A DNA stretch of 64,000 nucleotides, from NCBI RefSeq assembly GCF_017654505.1, contig NC_054555.1, positions 6,503,335-6,567,334 of the forward strand. Reading direction: 5' to 3'. A program made the translations under genes and the position numbers. The notes beneath the pieces are model-generated. The model had not been told where the DNA came from, searched no databases, and saw only the letters and a program-made list of their open reading frames with translations. This document shows positions 35,997 to 47,834 of the stretch, piece by piece. Origin of the DNA: Polyodon spathula (lineage: Eukaryota; Chordata; Actinopteri; Acipenseriformes; Polyodontidae). Positions within the stretch are counted from its first letter, which is position 1. Every line of letters starts with the position of its first letter.

Positions 35997-36749
35997 ACCT
36001 GTACAGAAAAGATAGAACTGCGTGAATGGTCAGGAAATAGAGTTTCTGTGGAATCAACCTATCATTATGCAATACTTCTTCTAATGATGGACTAGCTTTT
36101 CCATATCCGTTTCATTAGAAATATGTAGTTAAAACTTAGAAATATCAACCAGATGAATATTATGGCTAATGCCTTCTTTTCATGTAAGAATGTAATGTAA
36201 TCATTCAATAAGCAGACCAAATAAAAAATTCTCAGTTGGTTTTACAACATCCATTTCGAGTTTCTAATTGTTCAAGTCATGGATACCACACATGGCCTTG
36301 AAGGTTGACCTATAGTCCCTGTACTTTACTAGTCTTGTAAGCTTTCACCTAGCTAAACATTTTCTTTTGAAAACTGAGACATCTGAGCCTGGGAATTGGG
36401 ACAATGTGGCCTGTCTTAGAAGGATTAAATGACTTAGATATTTCAGCCACAACAATCAAATATCTGACTTCAAAAATCTATATATTTTTTAATTAATCAC
36501 TCAATCAGATGTCAAATCACTAAAATTACGATCTCAAAAAACACTTTGCTGCAAAGTTAAGCCATTACAAAATTGAAACTGAACTCCCAGAAGAGAGGTC
36601 TACACTTAATATCTGTGCAGAACATAAACTTTAATGGAATATAATAGCTACAAATTTATATGAATTTCAACAGAAGCTGTATCATTCCCCAGCCATTCCA
36701 TTGGTTTATCAGGGAATCAAAGCCATTATTTTAAAGTCCATAGTATATA
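35997..36749. other. Intergenic sequence, no gene seen
   Basis: Unique AT-rich sequence. Confidence 0.5.
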
Positions 36750-37000
36750 TAAGACGCTTTTCATATACTTAATGAAAAACTGACACAAATTGAAACATGT
36801 GACATTTCATAACTTAGCATGAAATGTTATACTACTATTGTTGCTTCAGCTAGACTTTTGCAATATCCTTTTGTAGTTTATTTGATTTTAAATAAAATAT
36901 CTAAATTATGTTCATAGAGTTTTGTTTTTGTTTTTGTTTTGTTTTTTAAATTATGTCTCAAGCCTTAAGGTTTAGGTGATGCTAAACTTTTGGACATCTG
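36750..37000. mobile_element. Tc1/mariner-type MITE, left-truncated copy
   Basis: Aligns with the right three quarters of the element at 15026-15364: shared blocks include ATACTTAA, TGACATTTCA, TTAGCATGAAAT, TTTTGTAGTTT and TAAATTATGTTCATA. It ends AGGTGATGCTAAACTTTTGG ACATCTG next to a TA. The left inverted repeat is missing. The interior T-run is replaced by a TTTTTG-rich run. Confidence 0.75.
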
Positions 37001-37166
37001 TAAAGGTGATGACAGTATGTAGACTGCATGAGGCTTTCTTGAGTCTTCAGCTGTCAGTTACACTTTGTACTAGTCATCTCCCTTAGTGGACATGTCCTTA
37101 TATGATAACAACATGGACTGTATTTAGAAACCTAAAGTTCTCTGTCAGAAATTCTCAATAGCTACC

Positions 37167-37818
37167 TGTGACAAAGTGCCCACCCCTGTGTATATTATCT
37201 GTTGTTGCGTGTGGTTTGTTAAATGTTGGTGTATAGTCATTGGTACACGGGATATAAACGGGTCTGTAACACAAGTGTTTAAAATGTATATTTGTATTTA
37301 GGCACGGGATTGTACATCACTTCACGTACATTAAAGTAGTTAATATGTGAGCACGAGGTTGCATATAATTAATTCACGTGCTGGGATTCAAGTGAATAAT
37401 TAATTAATAATTGAATCCCAGCAAATGCACGTTTTCACATACTCGCGGTTGGGTGTTCGGTGAGTGGAGAACGGGAGAGAGAGAGAGGAGGATAAACTAT
37501 TTACAACAATTGCTATTGCGTGCTGGTGGGACCAGCACGATACTTGTTTATTTAGAAACTCGCCATGTTTGTCAGTGTGTCTGTCCGTGCACCGTTTTGT
37601 TAAGTATATACCGTTTTTGTTTGTCTCTTTTATTTTGGCGTAGAGTACCGTGTCCCTGTGTTTGTGTTTGTTTATTCCAACCGTTTTATTTTCTGTCTGT
37701 TCTGTTTATTTATTAAGTGTTGAGAACGAAAGCATTCGCTCAGCTCAACCAAACTCCACCTATCTCTTTATTTCCTGCTTCTGGTCTGACGCCACCCACT
37801 CCGGCCGTCTCTGTGACA
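37167..37818 (+). mobile_element. Solo LTR (Gypsy-like), 652 bp
   Basis: Begins TGTGACAAAGTGCCC and ends GTCTCTGTGACA, so it has TG...CA termini with inverted TGT/ACA ends, and it is flanked by the CTACC duplication. It holds no gag-pol sequence, and no second LTR lies nearby, as expected after LTR-LTR recombination. TATA-like sequences are at 37252-37257 and 37605-37610. A 12-bp stem inverted repeat lies at 37380-37422. Orientation is assumed plus from the U5-like 3' end and is not certain. The 101-codon ORF inside it is not a gene. Confidence 0.85.
37380..37422 (+). repeat. 12-bp perfect inverted repeat inside solo LTR
   Basis: GCTGGGATTCAA at 37380-37391 and TTGAATCCCAGC at 37411-37422 flank a 19-nt AT-rich loop. 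In RNA it would form a stable stem. In DNA it could be a paired factor-binding site in U3. Confidence 0.9.
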
Positions 37819-37823
37819 CTACC

Positions 37824-40483
37824 GCAACTTTTTGTCCCCCGAAGAGTTCACGTATATAGTTTTATCATTCTAGAAATTAAAGATTGTTCAAAATAATAGT
37901 CACAATTCCATAAGGTGTTCCAATGGAATTCACACACACAAACATTATTTTAAGATGTTGCCAGACATGATGCAATTGAATATTGAAAATTTGTTTAATT
38001 TTGTGCTCACAACCATCTAGACCTCGACTTGATAATCCATAGATCTGTCCAAAAAGATGATGACTGCCATACTGTCGATGGCTCCTGGTGTATCATTGAG
38101 GTTATACCACTGAAAGGGAACTTTTTGCTGCTGCAGGATGTTCTAAGGGAAGAGGGGTCACACTAGAACCTCAAGGCAGGAGGTGGGCAGCAGTAATATA
38201 AGTTCCATTGTTTATTGAGTCATAAAAAAAAAAAAAAATTATTGACATAGATGTTATGTTACTATCCGGGAGGTCCTGGGGGCAAAGAAAATGCAGGGAG
38301 AACTTGTATCACTGCTTTTAATGTACTCCACACTGTCTCTCCAAGGAACGGCTGGTATTGTGAACATCTGTCACAAATGTTCTTTCCATTGCCTTCAGAA
38401 CCCATTCACGTATCTGACTTGCTACCTCCTTATACTGCAACGGAAGAGAACATGTAATCCTTGTTATGGAATCAGTCCCTGTGTGTCTTGATTATTTCTA
38501 TAGAGCAAATTTTAGAAAATTGCCTGTCTCTTTCTGTACTCTTATTGAATATTTGGACATGTCATAACATAAAGGTTGTATGTTTGATACAGCTCTAAAA
38601 GTAATTGCAATTACAGCAACATGTAGGAAGCTGATTAGAAGTGTAAAAAATAGTAAGGATAAAAAACGACTGTAGGCAAGTTAGCAAAATCAGTACACAT
38701 TCTTCCTATTGACTAACACAATGAGGTTCATTGAGATCCAGAGAATATAAACACCCTAATGAGTGTACAAAATCCATTGAAAACACCAAGCAGTCTTCAG
38801 ACCTAATGCAGTTGTACATCAGTAAAGACACAAAATGACAGTCCTGGAAACAGTCTGCCAGTCCATCATGGGCTTACAGTTTGTTGTACAGCTGTAGATT
38901 TTCTAATGGAAAAGAGACAAAGCATGATAATTGCCAGAAAATCCAGTTTACATGTTCCAGCAGTTTGCCTTTGAGAGCAGATCAGATGCTTGTTAATCTG
39001 TTTGTCAGTGCACTCAGTCAACACTTGCGCATAGTTTGTCAGTAGCAACGAAACACATGTGGCATTGCAATCCCAAACAAAGTTCAAAGGACTTTCTTTC
39101 AAGGCTAGTCCAAGGTGACACATGTTAATGACGGGCGGACACTGCTAAGCACATGAATGACAGGTGAATGGAATTCCTGACACTGTGAAATGTTGTAACA
39201 CAAGGCATCTGCTGTAAACTTGAGACCTGCAACTGTTGGAAACGTTACATTTCAATTAGCTCAATAGAGCCATTAGAAAGACTACTACTGTTAGGATTCT
39301 TACTGTAATTACATTGTCCTCAAAGCAGTGTTGTATACAAGGGACAGTACTCGCAAAACTGAAAACAAAAGAATATTATGTGTATTTACTTCACATTTTT
39401 AAGTGGTTTTCAAAAATGTAATTTATTTATTTATTTAAACTAATCTCATTTTAAAAACTAAGATATTTTATTTTCCAAAAAGAATATTTTGTAAGTGTCA
39501 TTTAATCTATAAATATGCTGTTTGGTTATATTTGAGATGCCAAACTAGTAATATACTGTATATAATAACAGATTGCGAAATTAAAGGATCCAATTCAGCA
39601 ATTTTGCAATGAATTGCATAGCATAATTTGCTGTGAATACTAATAATACTAATTAAACTAAAGAACAAGAAGACTACAAGGTGAGGAGTTCTCTGGGCGC
39701 TTGTGGAACTCTTACATTCTTTCTTTTAACAGGTGTGTCAGATTCCCTTTACACAGCCCTGATGGTAGTCTGCATGTGATTGCTATTCTAATACAGTAGT
39801 CTCCTCATATAGGAACACCTCCTTCAAAAACACATCAAAAAAGAGCCTGACTCATCTGGACAAGCAGTTATTTCCTTACATGCACTACCTCCATTACAGC
39901 TCGGAGGCCAGTTTCCAACCAACTCTGTTACTTTTCCTATTCCAGCGCACAGCAATATTAATATTATTTGAATTTGTCGCACTTTGTTAAAGTGCTCCAT
40001 TGTATCTAATACTTAATGAGTTGTGGGTATAATGAAGGTTATTTTAACTGTGTTTCTGAGGCAGGACCTAAGGCACAGTCATTAGAACTGATGTTGTAAT
40101 AATGAACTATAATGAGGGTGTAGTGTAATTCATCTCAAACTGTTCCCCTTGTATAAATATTATGAATGAATCAAATTATGCACTCTCCAGCTAAATGTAT
40201 TGTTTTAAGACCATATATATAAACCCAGTCAACAAAGCTTTGTAAAATGAATACACATATATTTGTAAAAGCTGTTTCATCTCATAGACAGACTTATTAT
40301 TGATTGCACTTTAGCTTAAAGGGCATAGAAAGCCTTGTGTTTGTATTGTAATAACTAAGTAATAGCAAATGATTCCTGCTCTTAATATTGTGTAATTACC
40401 TGATGTAATTACATCATAACAATATGTTACATACCATTCTAATGCAATTACACTAGTAGATAAGAACATGTGATAGTTACCCA

Positions 40484-40494
<11 letters not shown>
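37824..40494. other. Intergenic sequence, no gene seen
   Basis: Unique sequence. An A-run at 38224-38238. Overlapping ORFs at 38251-38491 have no recognisable domain. Confidence 0.5.

Positions 40495-40541
<47 letters not shown>
40495..40541. repeat. (TTA)n microsatellite
   Basis: About 15 TTA units. The upstream 100 bp (CAATATGTTACATACCATTC) loosely resembles the MITE family but is too diverged to call. Confidence 0.95.
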
Positions 40542-40542
<1 letters not shown>

Positions 40543-43500
40543 TGAAGACAGCTAGTTGCTAAAATATAGTGTATCACAATATTTTAACGTGCCATCCACA
40601 GTTGCCACACATAATAATATTAATAATTCATTAATAAGCTAATAATAGTAAAACGTTTGTAGGCTTTTGCTTCTGCAGTTGGCCTAGTAAATGGACACGA
40701 TGGGTATCAGATTTAATTTATATAAAGCAAGAAATGGGAAAAATGATGTAATCAAACACAGCATTCTTAAACTCCCCTCCCCTGAACTGTACAATTATTT
40801 ATCCCCATGTACAAATTCTACAAGTACCCTAATATGTGTAAATATCTATGCAGAGGATGTCAGTGTTCATAAATTATTAGCACTAACAGTTCTTGCCGGG
40901 TATGATAGAAGTCCCAGTGCCAATTGGGAGCAATTCTGTAATGTATACCCTTCTACATTAGTAACAGAAGAAGACCGGTTCAACCTGTGACTACATTAAC
41001 CACTATAATGTTTGGATACTTTGTGATGGATCTGGCTCCATTCCAGTGATCTTCAGTTTTTTTTTTTTAATATAAGTCCAATTCCTGACCACCCAGCTCC
41101 TTGGCCCTCCGAGTGATTGCTGAATGAAAATGAACAGCAGCTGTATCTGGTTATTTTTAAGAAACAGTTGCCATTCTTTCATGGAGCATTTGACCGAACT
41201 GAACTCCATCCCCAAAGCTCACTGTACAGTATACATGTGTACCTGTGTATTGTCTCAGAATACACCTGGTTTTGATTCCAGCGGCAAGGAGACGTGCATT
41301 ACAGTAATAATACAGTGGAATATCTTGTATTGTATAGTGGGGTTCACAAAAAAAAGGGTCTTCTGGGATTGTTTCCAAATATATCAAGTTGGTTGTTACC
41401 CAGGAGACCTGCCCACTACATCATATGTTTTCCAGATCTTGACTTATGTTGTGCTCTTCTGAGCATAAGAGCATGAATAAATATATACCCTGTGCTGCAA
41501 TACTGTCTAAGGGTAACATATATACTGTCCCGCTACCAAAGAACATATTCTGGAGGTTCCAGAGCGTTGTTGCATTCTTATGAAAGTGGGTGTGTCCGGT
41601 ATTGATGAGTGCTATGATTTAGGGCCAAAGCATGCCACAAGATGCTACACACATCTTGATTTGTAACTACCTGAGACCAGACTGGCTTTTCTTTAAACGT
41701 TGCCATTCCAGGATCTCCCGGGATTCTGCTTTGATGGACACATCAGTCAGTGTTGCCACTGCTCTCACTATCACTGTTGTGAAGCGACTGAGATCCTTTT
41801 AGTTTTTCTGTGATTGCTGCTGAATAGTTGCACACAGATGATGTAGGTAGAGTGTATCACATGACAAGTAAGTGACCACAGCTAGTGTATATGATCATAC
41901 ATATGGATGGGTTAGTTTAGGACTACAAACCAGGGCAGGAACCCAAAACGTAAGCCAGGGGAAATCTCAAATGTATTACCAAATCTGCAAGTGGTAAATT
42001 GTGTTGGTGGTTGATTCTCTGAGGTAGATGTACTAAGATGGGCCAGGTGCAGCGCAAACTTACCACAATTTACATTTCTGTTGAAGCAAGTTGCGTAGTA
42101 TTCATGTTGTTGTATGTACGAAGAGAAAACATGTTAATGAAAAGTGCCAGAATATACTTATTTAAATATTTGTTGCGTCATCTTGGCGAGATAGCTAGCA
42201 TTTGTTTATTATATTCACAGCAAATTATGCTATGTAATTCATGGCAATATTTTTTTTTTTTTTAATAAATAATGAAAGGCAGTTGAATCCCTTCAAATTC
42301 TACAGTGGGGCCCCCATCTTCACCCCCAAATAAAAAATGTCTTTCTATCAAAAAGCTTTTTGTAATCATTCAGTAGCCCCTCGCTGAACAGGATATGTTT
42401 ATCCAACATGTCGGGTTTAAAAAAATACAATTAAATCGCACATACATACATTTATAGTACTCAATGTATTTTAAATGTATAAATCATTGCACTGAAATAA
42501 CATTAATATGTTTTGGGTAGGCTATAAGTTACATTAAAAATATATATATAAATATGTACAGTACGCCTATACAGTATACAGTACAGTAGTAAAATCAAAT
42601 GAATACCTAGCGTACTTTCTTTTTATTTTAGCCTGTAGGCTACCGGTAACACAAAACAAATCATGCTACTGCACTGTACACACTGGCGTACAATGTGAAT
42701 AAAAGATTATTTTAAATTGAAAGAAACTAAATTATTATTATTATTATTATTGAAATTATTATAATTATTAACTTGGCATACTTAGTAGCCTAGATAATGA
42801 ACACAAAATAGATCATGTTGCCACATTGACAAGTTAGGATACTTGTCAGGACAGGAAATTCTCGTTAATATGAATGTCTAGGGACCAGCAACACATTTTG
42901 TGCAGTCTATTGCTCCCAAAACGTTGGGGAAACTAGAAATGTCATAGAAATTTGTTTTCAAGGCTTGTAAGTAAATCCTGCTTTTAGGGAAATATAGGTA
43001 TTTGGGTGATTGCCTCAAAATGCAATTAGCACAACTAGCAATGCACGAGAAAAAGTACCAGGAACAAATTAACGCAATTGTAAGTGTCGCAGTTGTCGGC
43101 AGCTTTAGTACATCTCATTATAATATTTGGGAACCCTCATTTGAACTATCTCCGCCCCCTTTTTGCGAATTTATGCAAGAATGCACATAATTGCATATCG
43201 ATCTAAGATTGCACCGCAAAGCAAAACTGCTGCTGCAGAGCATTCCCTAAAAAGTCGCTAACAGTATGGAGCTTGTTTAGTACATTTCACCTTAGACTTC
43301 CTACTCTACGGTACATGTATCCCTATGTATTATAAATGTGCAGTAAAATGGGGAGGCAACTAAAATATAACATTTTGTATCTGTATGCTACACCTATAAG
43401 AAAAAAGTGGCATTCCCTTTATATTGTATCAGTCTTAATATCAACATTTTTTTGGGTGGGGGGGGGGGGGCAAAAATGGCAAAACTTCCTCTAAATTGCT

Positions 43501-44187
43501 CATTTGAAACAATGCTGATTTTGACTTTTCTTGTCTTAATATTGTCCTCTGAGTGCATTGCTTGTTCCCCTATGATATCATATGGCACCCAATAGATTCA
43601 TTAGCATTTTTGTTTCTCAGTGGCAGGGAGCATAGCTGGAGGGCATTCTACAAACCTGCCTGAGGGCATAAATGCTACTGCAGAACATTTCCTTCTGAAA
43701 TAACTATATTTTTTATAGAGCGTAATTTTTTCTGGAGCACTTTCTCTTTTGATTTTAATCTTCTCACCATTTTTTGGTTTCGTTGTCAGTGCACAACCAA
43801 GCAGCTACAATAACATGCATATGCCCTCTGCATCAGGGTGAGTGATATTGCTTCTGTATGTGTTGGCTTCACTGAGTTTAAAGAGACCAATGCTCAATAC
43901 CTCACACTGGGAGGTTGGGAAACTATCGATTCCTGATACACAGAAAGACACAAGAGGGTGCATTACTGCAATGAATTGACAAGAGCTAAAAACAATCTAA
44001 TCCAGAGCTAAAAACAAGAAGTTGCATTATTTGAGAGACTCAAGCTGTCTAGCCAAAGGTCCACTGGTTTTAAATACAAATACGTACAGGGTTTATTGAG
44101 GCCTGTTCTTGTTCTGAGGTGTTTAAGACCAGACAACAAGCCTACTGTGAGTATTATGTACATAATGTACTTAATAAAGCAGTAAAG
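40542..44187. other. Intergenic sequence, no gene seen
   Basis: About 3.6 kb of unique AT-rich sequence with a short (ATT)n near 42732-42750 and a G13 run at 43458-43470. ORFs at 40691-40990 and 41124-41462 have no signal peptide, domain or splice context and are treated as chance. Confidence 0.45.
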
Positions 44188-44188
44188 T

Positions 44189-44372
44189 TGGAGGCTGTGT
44201 GGTCCAGTGGTTAAAGAAATGGGCTTGTAACCAGGAGCTACTTGGTTAAAATTCCATTGTAAGTGACTCTGCAGCTGATGCATAATTCACACACCCTAGT
44301 CTCGTATCTTGTAAAGCGCTTTGTGATGGTGGTTGGCTATGAAAGGTGCTATATAAAAAAAATATATTATTA
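44189..44372 (+). mobile_element. tRNA-derived SINE, nearly full length
   Basis: The head is tRNA-like: an A-box-like GTGGTCCAGTGG and, about 35 nt on, a B-box-like GGTTAAAATTCC, the two parts of a polymerase III promoter. The core (AAGTGACTCTGCAGC, GATGCATAATTCACAC, CTAGTCTC) matches the SINE at 16014-16146. The tail is of a different type: TTGTAAAGCGCTTTGTGATG ending GAAAGGTGCTATATAA, resembling another L2-type 3' end. An A/T-rich run follows. No intact tRNA fold is implied. Confidence 0.82.
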
Positions 44373-45394
44373 AATATACAGGGAATTCTGTATATTTATT
44401 CATTTTAAGAGGAGCCCTGTGAACAACATGCATCATTGTATTGGAGTTAGTTAAGCCACGCAAATTCTTATGTTGCAAATAAATACATTAATAAATAAAT
44501 AGAGTCCATGGAATTGGGCACAGACCCTTTTTAGAACTCTTTTTAACTAGCTCAAATTCCCACCATGCTTCCAATATAAACAATGGAAACAGCTGATTGA
44601 AGTTATTAAGAGAAGGTGCTCTCAGTATCAGATGATGTATTGTATGTTAATCTATCTTTAGACTTAACTTGAATGGCAGAAATCTGGTTGCAGTACCACA
44701 TTGATATATGTGGGGATTGTGATCTGTTGCTTGGTTATAGCATCGAGGCAGTACTTTTAAAATAGTAACCCAAAATACATTCTCAAGATACTTTCCAGGA
44801 AACCTACAAGCAGGTGTGTTCTAAGATCACTTTCACAGATTAAATGTAGTATTTATAAAGTAAAGACACATGTTTCAACAGGCAACATTTATAATTAAAT
44901 AGTGTAACTATAAATTTCTAGTTACAGTGGGGCATTTTCATGAAGAGTTAATGTGTCAGTTAACATGCATTAACCATATGCATTAACCATATGCATTGAC
45001 CATAATGCTAATTATAATGCTAATAATGGTTCATTGAGGTCCATTTTTTAAAAGTCATGCAGTACAATGATAATTCAGAAGGAAATCAAAGCTGATCCAA
45101 TTGCTGTGAAAGTCTCAGTTTGACCGGATTTGATGGTTTTATTTTAAAGCGATATTGAAAATCTGAATTTCAAAGTAAATATTTCCTGTTCAAAATGTCT
45201 TTATCTGAAACTTTTTGATGACTGTCTGCTTTCAGTGGCCTCAGCATTAGCACGCACATGAATATTCTTCATTAATATTTCATTCCAGAATGCTAAAAAT
45301 ATTTACATGCTATTTCCATCAACATCAAATGCCGGTGATGTGCTGTTGTCTTCCAAGCATTGATCTCTGTTGTAAACGACACACTCAGGAATAG
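44373..45394. other. Intergenic sequence with a short tandem repeat
   Basis: No gene seen. Three 13-bp units ATGCATTAACCAT lie at 44965-44977, 44978-44990 and 44991-45003 (the last with one change). Confidence 0.6.
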
Positions 45395-45641
45395 TAATAA
45401 TAATAATAATAATAAGAAGAAGAAGAAGAAGAAGAAGAAGAGACTTCTTTCTTCTCTTCCTTTCCTTTTCTTCCTCTTCTCTCTTCTTCTTTCTTCTGTC
45501 TCTTTATCTTTTTTTTCTTCTCTCTCTTCTGCTTCTTTCGTCTTCTTCTTCTTCTTCTTCTCTTTTCTCTTCTTCTTTCTTCTTCTTCTCTTCTTCTTCG
45601 AAGAAGAAGAAGAAGAAGAAGAAGAAGAAGAAGAAGAAGAA
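45395..45641. repeat. Composite (AAT)(AAG)-pyrimidine-(GAA) tract with palindrome
   Basis: Order on the plus strand: (AAT)n to about 45413, (AAG)n at 45414-45442, a pyrimidine-only block of TTC/TCTT units at about 45444-45599, then (GAA)14 from 45600 to 45641. The switch from TTC to GAA at 45599/45600 forms a perfect palindrome with 11-bp arms and a looser longer one. ORFs on both strands here (poly-Leu, poly-Phe, poly-Glu, poly-Arg) are products of the repeat. Confidence 0.95.
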
Positions 45642-45825
45642 TTCTATGTTTAGAGGCCACTTGATATGTGATTGAAAGTTCGGAACACCACATTTCGTTT
45701 TGCATAGGCTCTGACGATCCATTAGGCAGAGAAATTATTTTTGTCAGATGTTGGAGTGCTGGGGTACTGTACATCATCGGCATGAGTTCAGATTTAATAG
45801 AATGATGTCACAGATGTCACAGGGG
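45642..45825. other. Spacer, nothing recognised
   Basis: Unique sequence between the microsatellite and the next element. Confidence 0.5.
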
Positions 45826-46262
45826 TTCCAGAGTGGTGCATCCGGTAAAGGCTCACCGCGTGGAGTGCAGGATGAGCCTGATAGCCTGGAGGTCGCCGGG
45901 GGCGGCGCACAATTGGCTCAGTGCCCCCCCCCCCCCCCCCCCCCCGTGGTGGGGGGGGGCAGGGGGGCTTAGGTCGGCCAGGGTGTCCTAGGCTCACTGC
46001 GCACCAGCGACCCCTGTAGACTGGCCGGGCACCTGTGGGCTTGCCTGTAAGCTGCCCAGAGCTGTGTTGTCCTCCAATGCTGTAGCTCTGAGGTGGCTGC
46101 ATGACGGCACACGTTTCGGAGGAGAGCGTGTGTTTGTCTTCTCCATTACCGAGTCAACACAGGGCTGGTAGCAGTGAAATGAGCCTAAAATACAATTGGA
46201 TATTTCAAATTGGGAGAAAAATGAGGTAAAAGCAATTGGCGACTGCTAAATAAAAAAAATTA
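45826..46262 (+). mobile_element. Composite tRNA-like SINE, internally deleted
   Basis: A GC-rich unit starting GGTTCCAGAGTGGTGCATCC, which resembles a degenerate A-box head. It continues with CCAGGGTGTCCTAGGCTCAC, GCTGCCCAGAGCTGTGTTGT and CGTTTCGGAGGAGAGCGTGT, and ends with AATTGGCGACTGCTAAAT and an A-rich tail. I recall a very abundant fish (sturgeon/paddlefish) repeat of this make-up. The stretch after GGTCGCCGGG lacks the expected B-box-like sequence, suggesting an internal deletion. A C22 run at 45924-45945 followed by a G-rich stretch is inserted or expanded within. Class (SINE or other non-autonomous element) is inferred. Confidence 0.55.
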
Positions 46263-47310
46263 AAAAACTTATACTGGTTCGCTGATTAAATGTAAAATAA
46301 AGGCATGGTAAAGCACATGCAAGAAGGGAAATAGTGCTAATGGTGTATGAATACAATCATAGCTCCCCATGATAAAGTATGGCAGCATAAGGCACAGGAA
46401 CAACATTGTGAACTAAAGTTCACATTTATTTGAAATGTTTCATCCATGGCAAAGTAATATGAGAGGATGAGGCAAAAACCCATTCAGTATCAGTAAAGAA
46501 TAAATGGTGGCCAGTCATTAAACCCAATTAGTACAAGTGAGTCTCTTTTAAAAGGAAGCCAGTTGCCTTAAGACACTATGGATCTGCAGCCCCTGTATTG
46601 CCAACTTAATTCAGGGCATGTTTTACTTTAATACCAAACTTTTATAATAAAGCCCTTTCCTGCCACAGTGAGGACAACAGGGGTCATCTGAGCTTACCAC
46701 TTACCTGCTTGAAGGCGTTTAACTTTACAGACTTGGGGTGCTCTTACAGAAAGCAGCAGAGAAGCGGGTTCATGATCCAATACTGTATATGTAGGGTTTG
46801 GAAAACAACTGAGAGCGTAATTGGATTAGAAAAAGATGTCCTTTTATTATAAAACCCGGAAAAAGGCATTGCCAACTGACTGAAATGCCAGCAATTGTGC
46901 CTTTTGTTATTGCACTATTTTTCAATGAAAGCCATTGTGCATAAATAAATAGCTGGCTTGGAAGTGGAATTATAAAAATGTCACCACAAACCAATAAGTG
47001 CTGCTGATGCACATTAAGTCATTAAATTGCAAGAAGAAGAAAAAAAAAAGATCTGTTGCTTGTGAGTCATTAAAATTGCATGACGGCCCTGTTACTTGCA
47101 GGGCTCTCCAGAAAATCTACGGTGTACCATTCCTACCTGTTCTGATCCAGTCATGCACTCAATATACAGTACAGATTAGGGCCCCATCATTACATAAAAA
47201 CATAAGAACTGAAGAAAATTTGCAAACAAGAGCCCCAGTAAGCATGTTATTCCATGCATGTTATCCCACTTATGCATATTAACTTGTAAGAAAAAAATAG
47301 ATCTGTTGCT
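46263..47310. other. Intergenic sequence, no gene seen
   Basis: Unique sequence. ORFs at 46770-47012 and 46998-47282 lack recognisable domains. Confidence 0.5.
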
Positions 47311-47425
47311 GAAATACATTGTAACTATGCATCATAACATTGTAATTAAGTGTAAGTACACATGTATTTATTATGTAACTAATATGCTAATTCACAGTAG
47401 AGACACTTCATGTAAAGTGTTGGCC
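47311..47425. mobile_element. Right-half fragment of the palindromic MITE
   Basis: GAAATACATTGTAACTATGC, ATAACATTGTAATTA and a terminal ACACTTCATGTAAAGTGTT match the right side of the MITE at 32791-33112. The left half is absent. Confidence 0.75.
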
Positions 47426-47834
47426 AGAATCATATATCAAATCATAACATACCTCTGTGATAGCCCCTTCCTTAATTTCTGCAGTCACTTCACATGGAAA
47501 TACACCTTTTAAAAGGTTAAAACAAATCCCTGCCTGTAATCAAAGGAGAAAGAAACAACTGCACAATGTTTAAACGGTATTACATGAAACGAGCCAACTG
47601 CATTGACGTGGTTATAGTTCTGTTTTATTCAATAAATAAGTTATTACTTGAGAATGGGACAAGCAGTCTATTTTAATTGTCGACCCTTTAATTATATTAA
47701 TCCTGTGGGTGGTGTAATGATCCCTTTACAAAATATTGTCAGAAGAGTTCTGTTAGGGAGCTGGTAATACAAAACTTCTCCTTAGAACAGTTTAGCACAG
47801 TATTTTTTGCACAGTGTTTTTGCAGTTTTCCCAT

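Larger units (their letters stand above)
37162..37823. repeat. 5-bp target-site duplication pair CTACC
   Basis: CTACC at 37162-37166 and CTACC at 37819-37823 immediately flank the solo LTR. A 5-bp duplication is what Gypsy-type integrases usually make. Confidence 0.85.

Noticed and set aside
37162..37823. Full retrotransposon with internal genes
   Set aside because: Only one LTR with its own duplication is present, and no gag-pol sequence is found on either side.
37411..37859. ORFs of 69-101 codons as genes
   Set aside because: They lie inside the solo LTR.
40691..40990. 99-codon ORF as a host exon
   Set aside because: No conserved motif, no good splice sites, and AT-rich composition equal to the background.
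44189..44265. Functional tRNA gene
   Set aside because: A- and B-box-like sequences are degenerate, no cloverleaf with paired acceptor arms is evident, and it continues into a SINE body and tail.
45360..45783. ORFs with poly-Phe, poly-Glu, poly-Arg or poly-Leu stretches
   Set aside because: Generated by GAA/TTC microsatellites on both strands.
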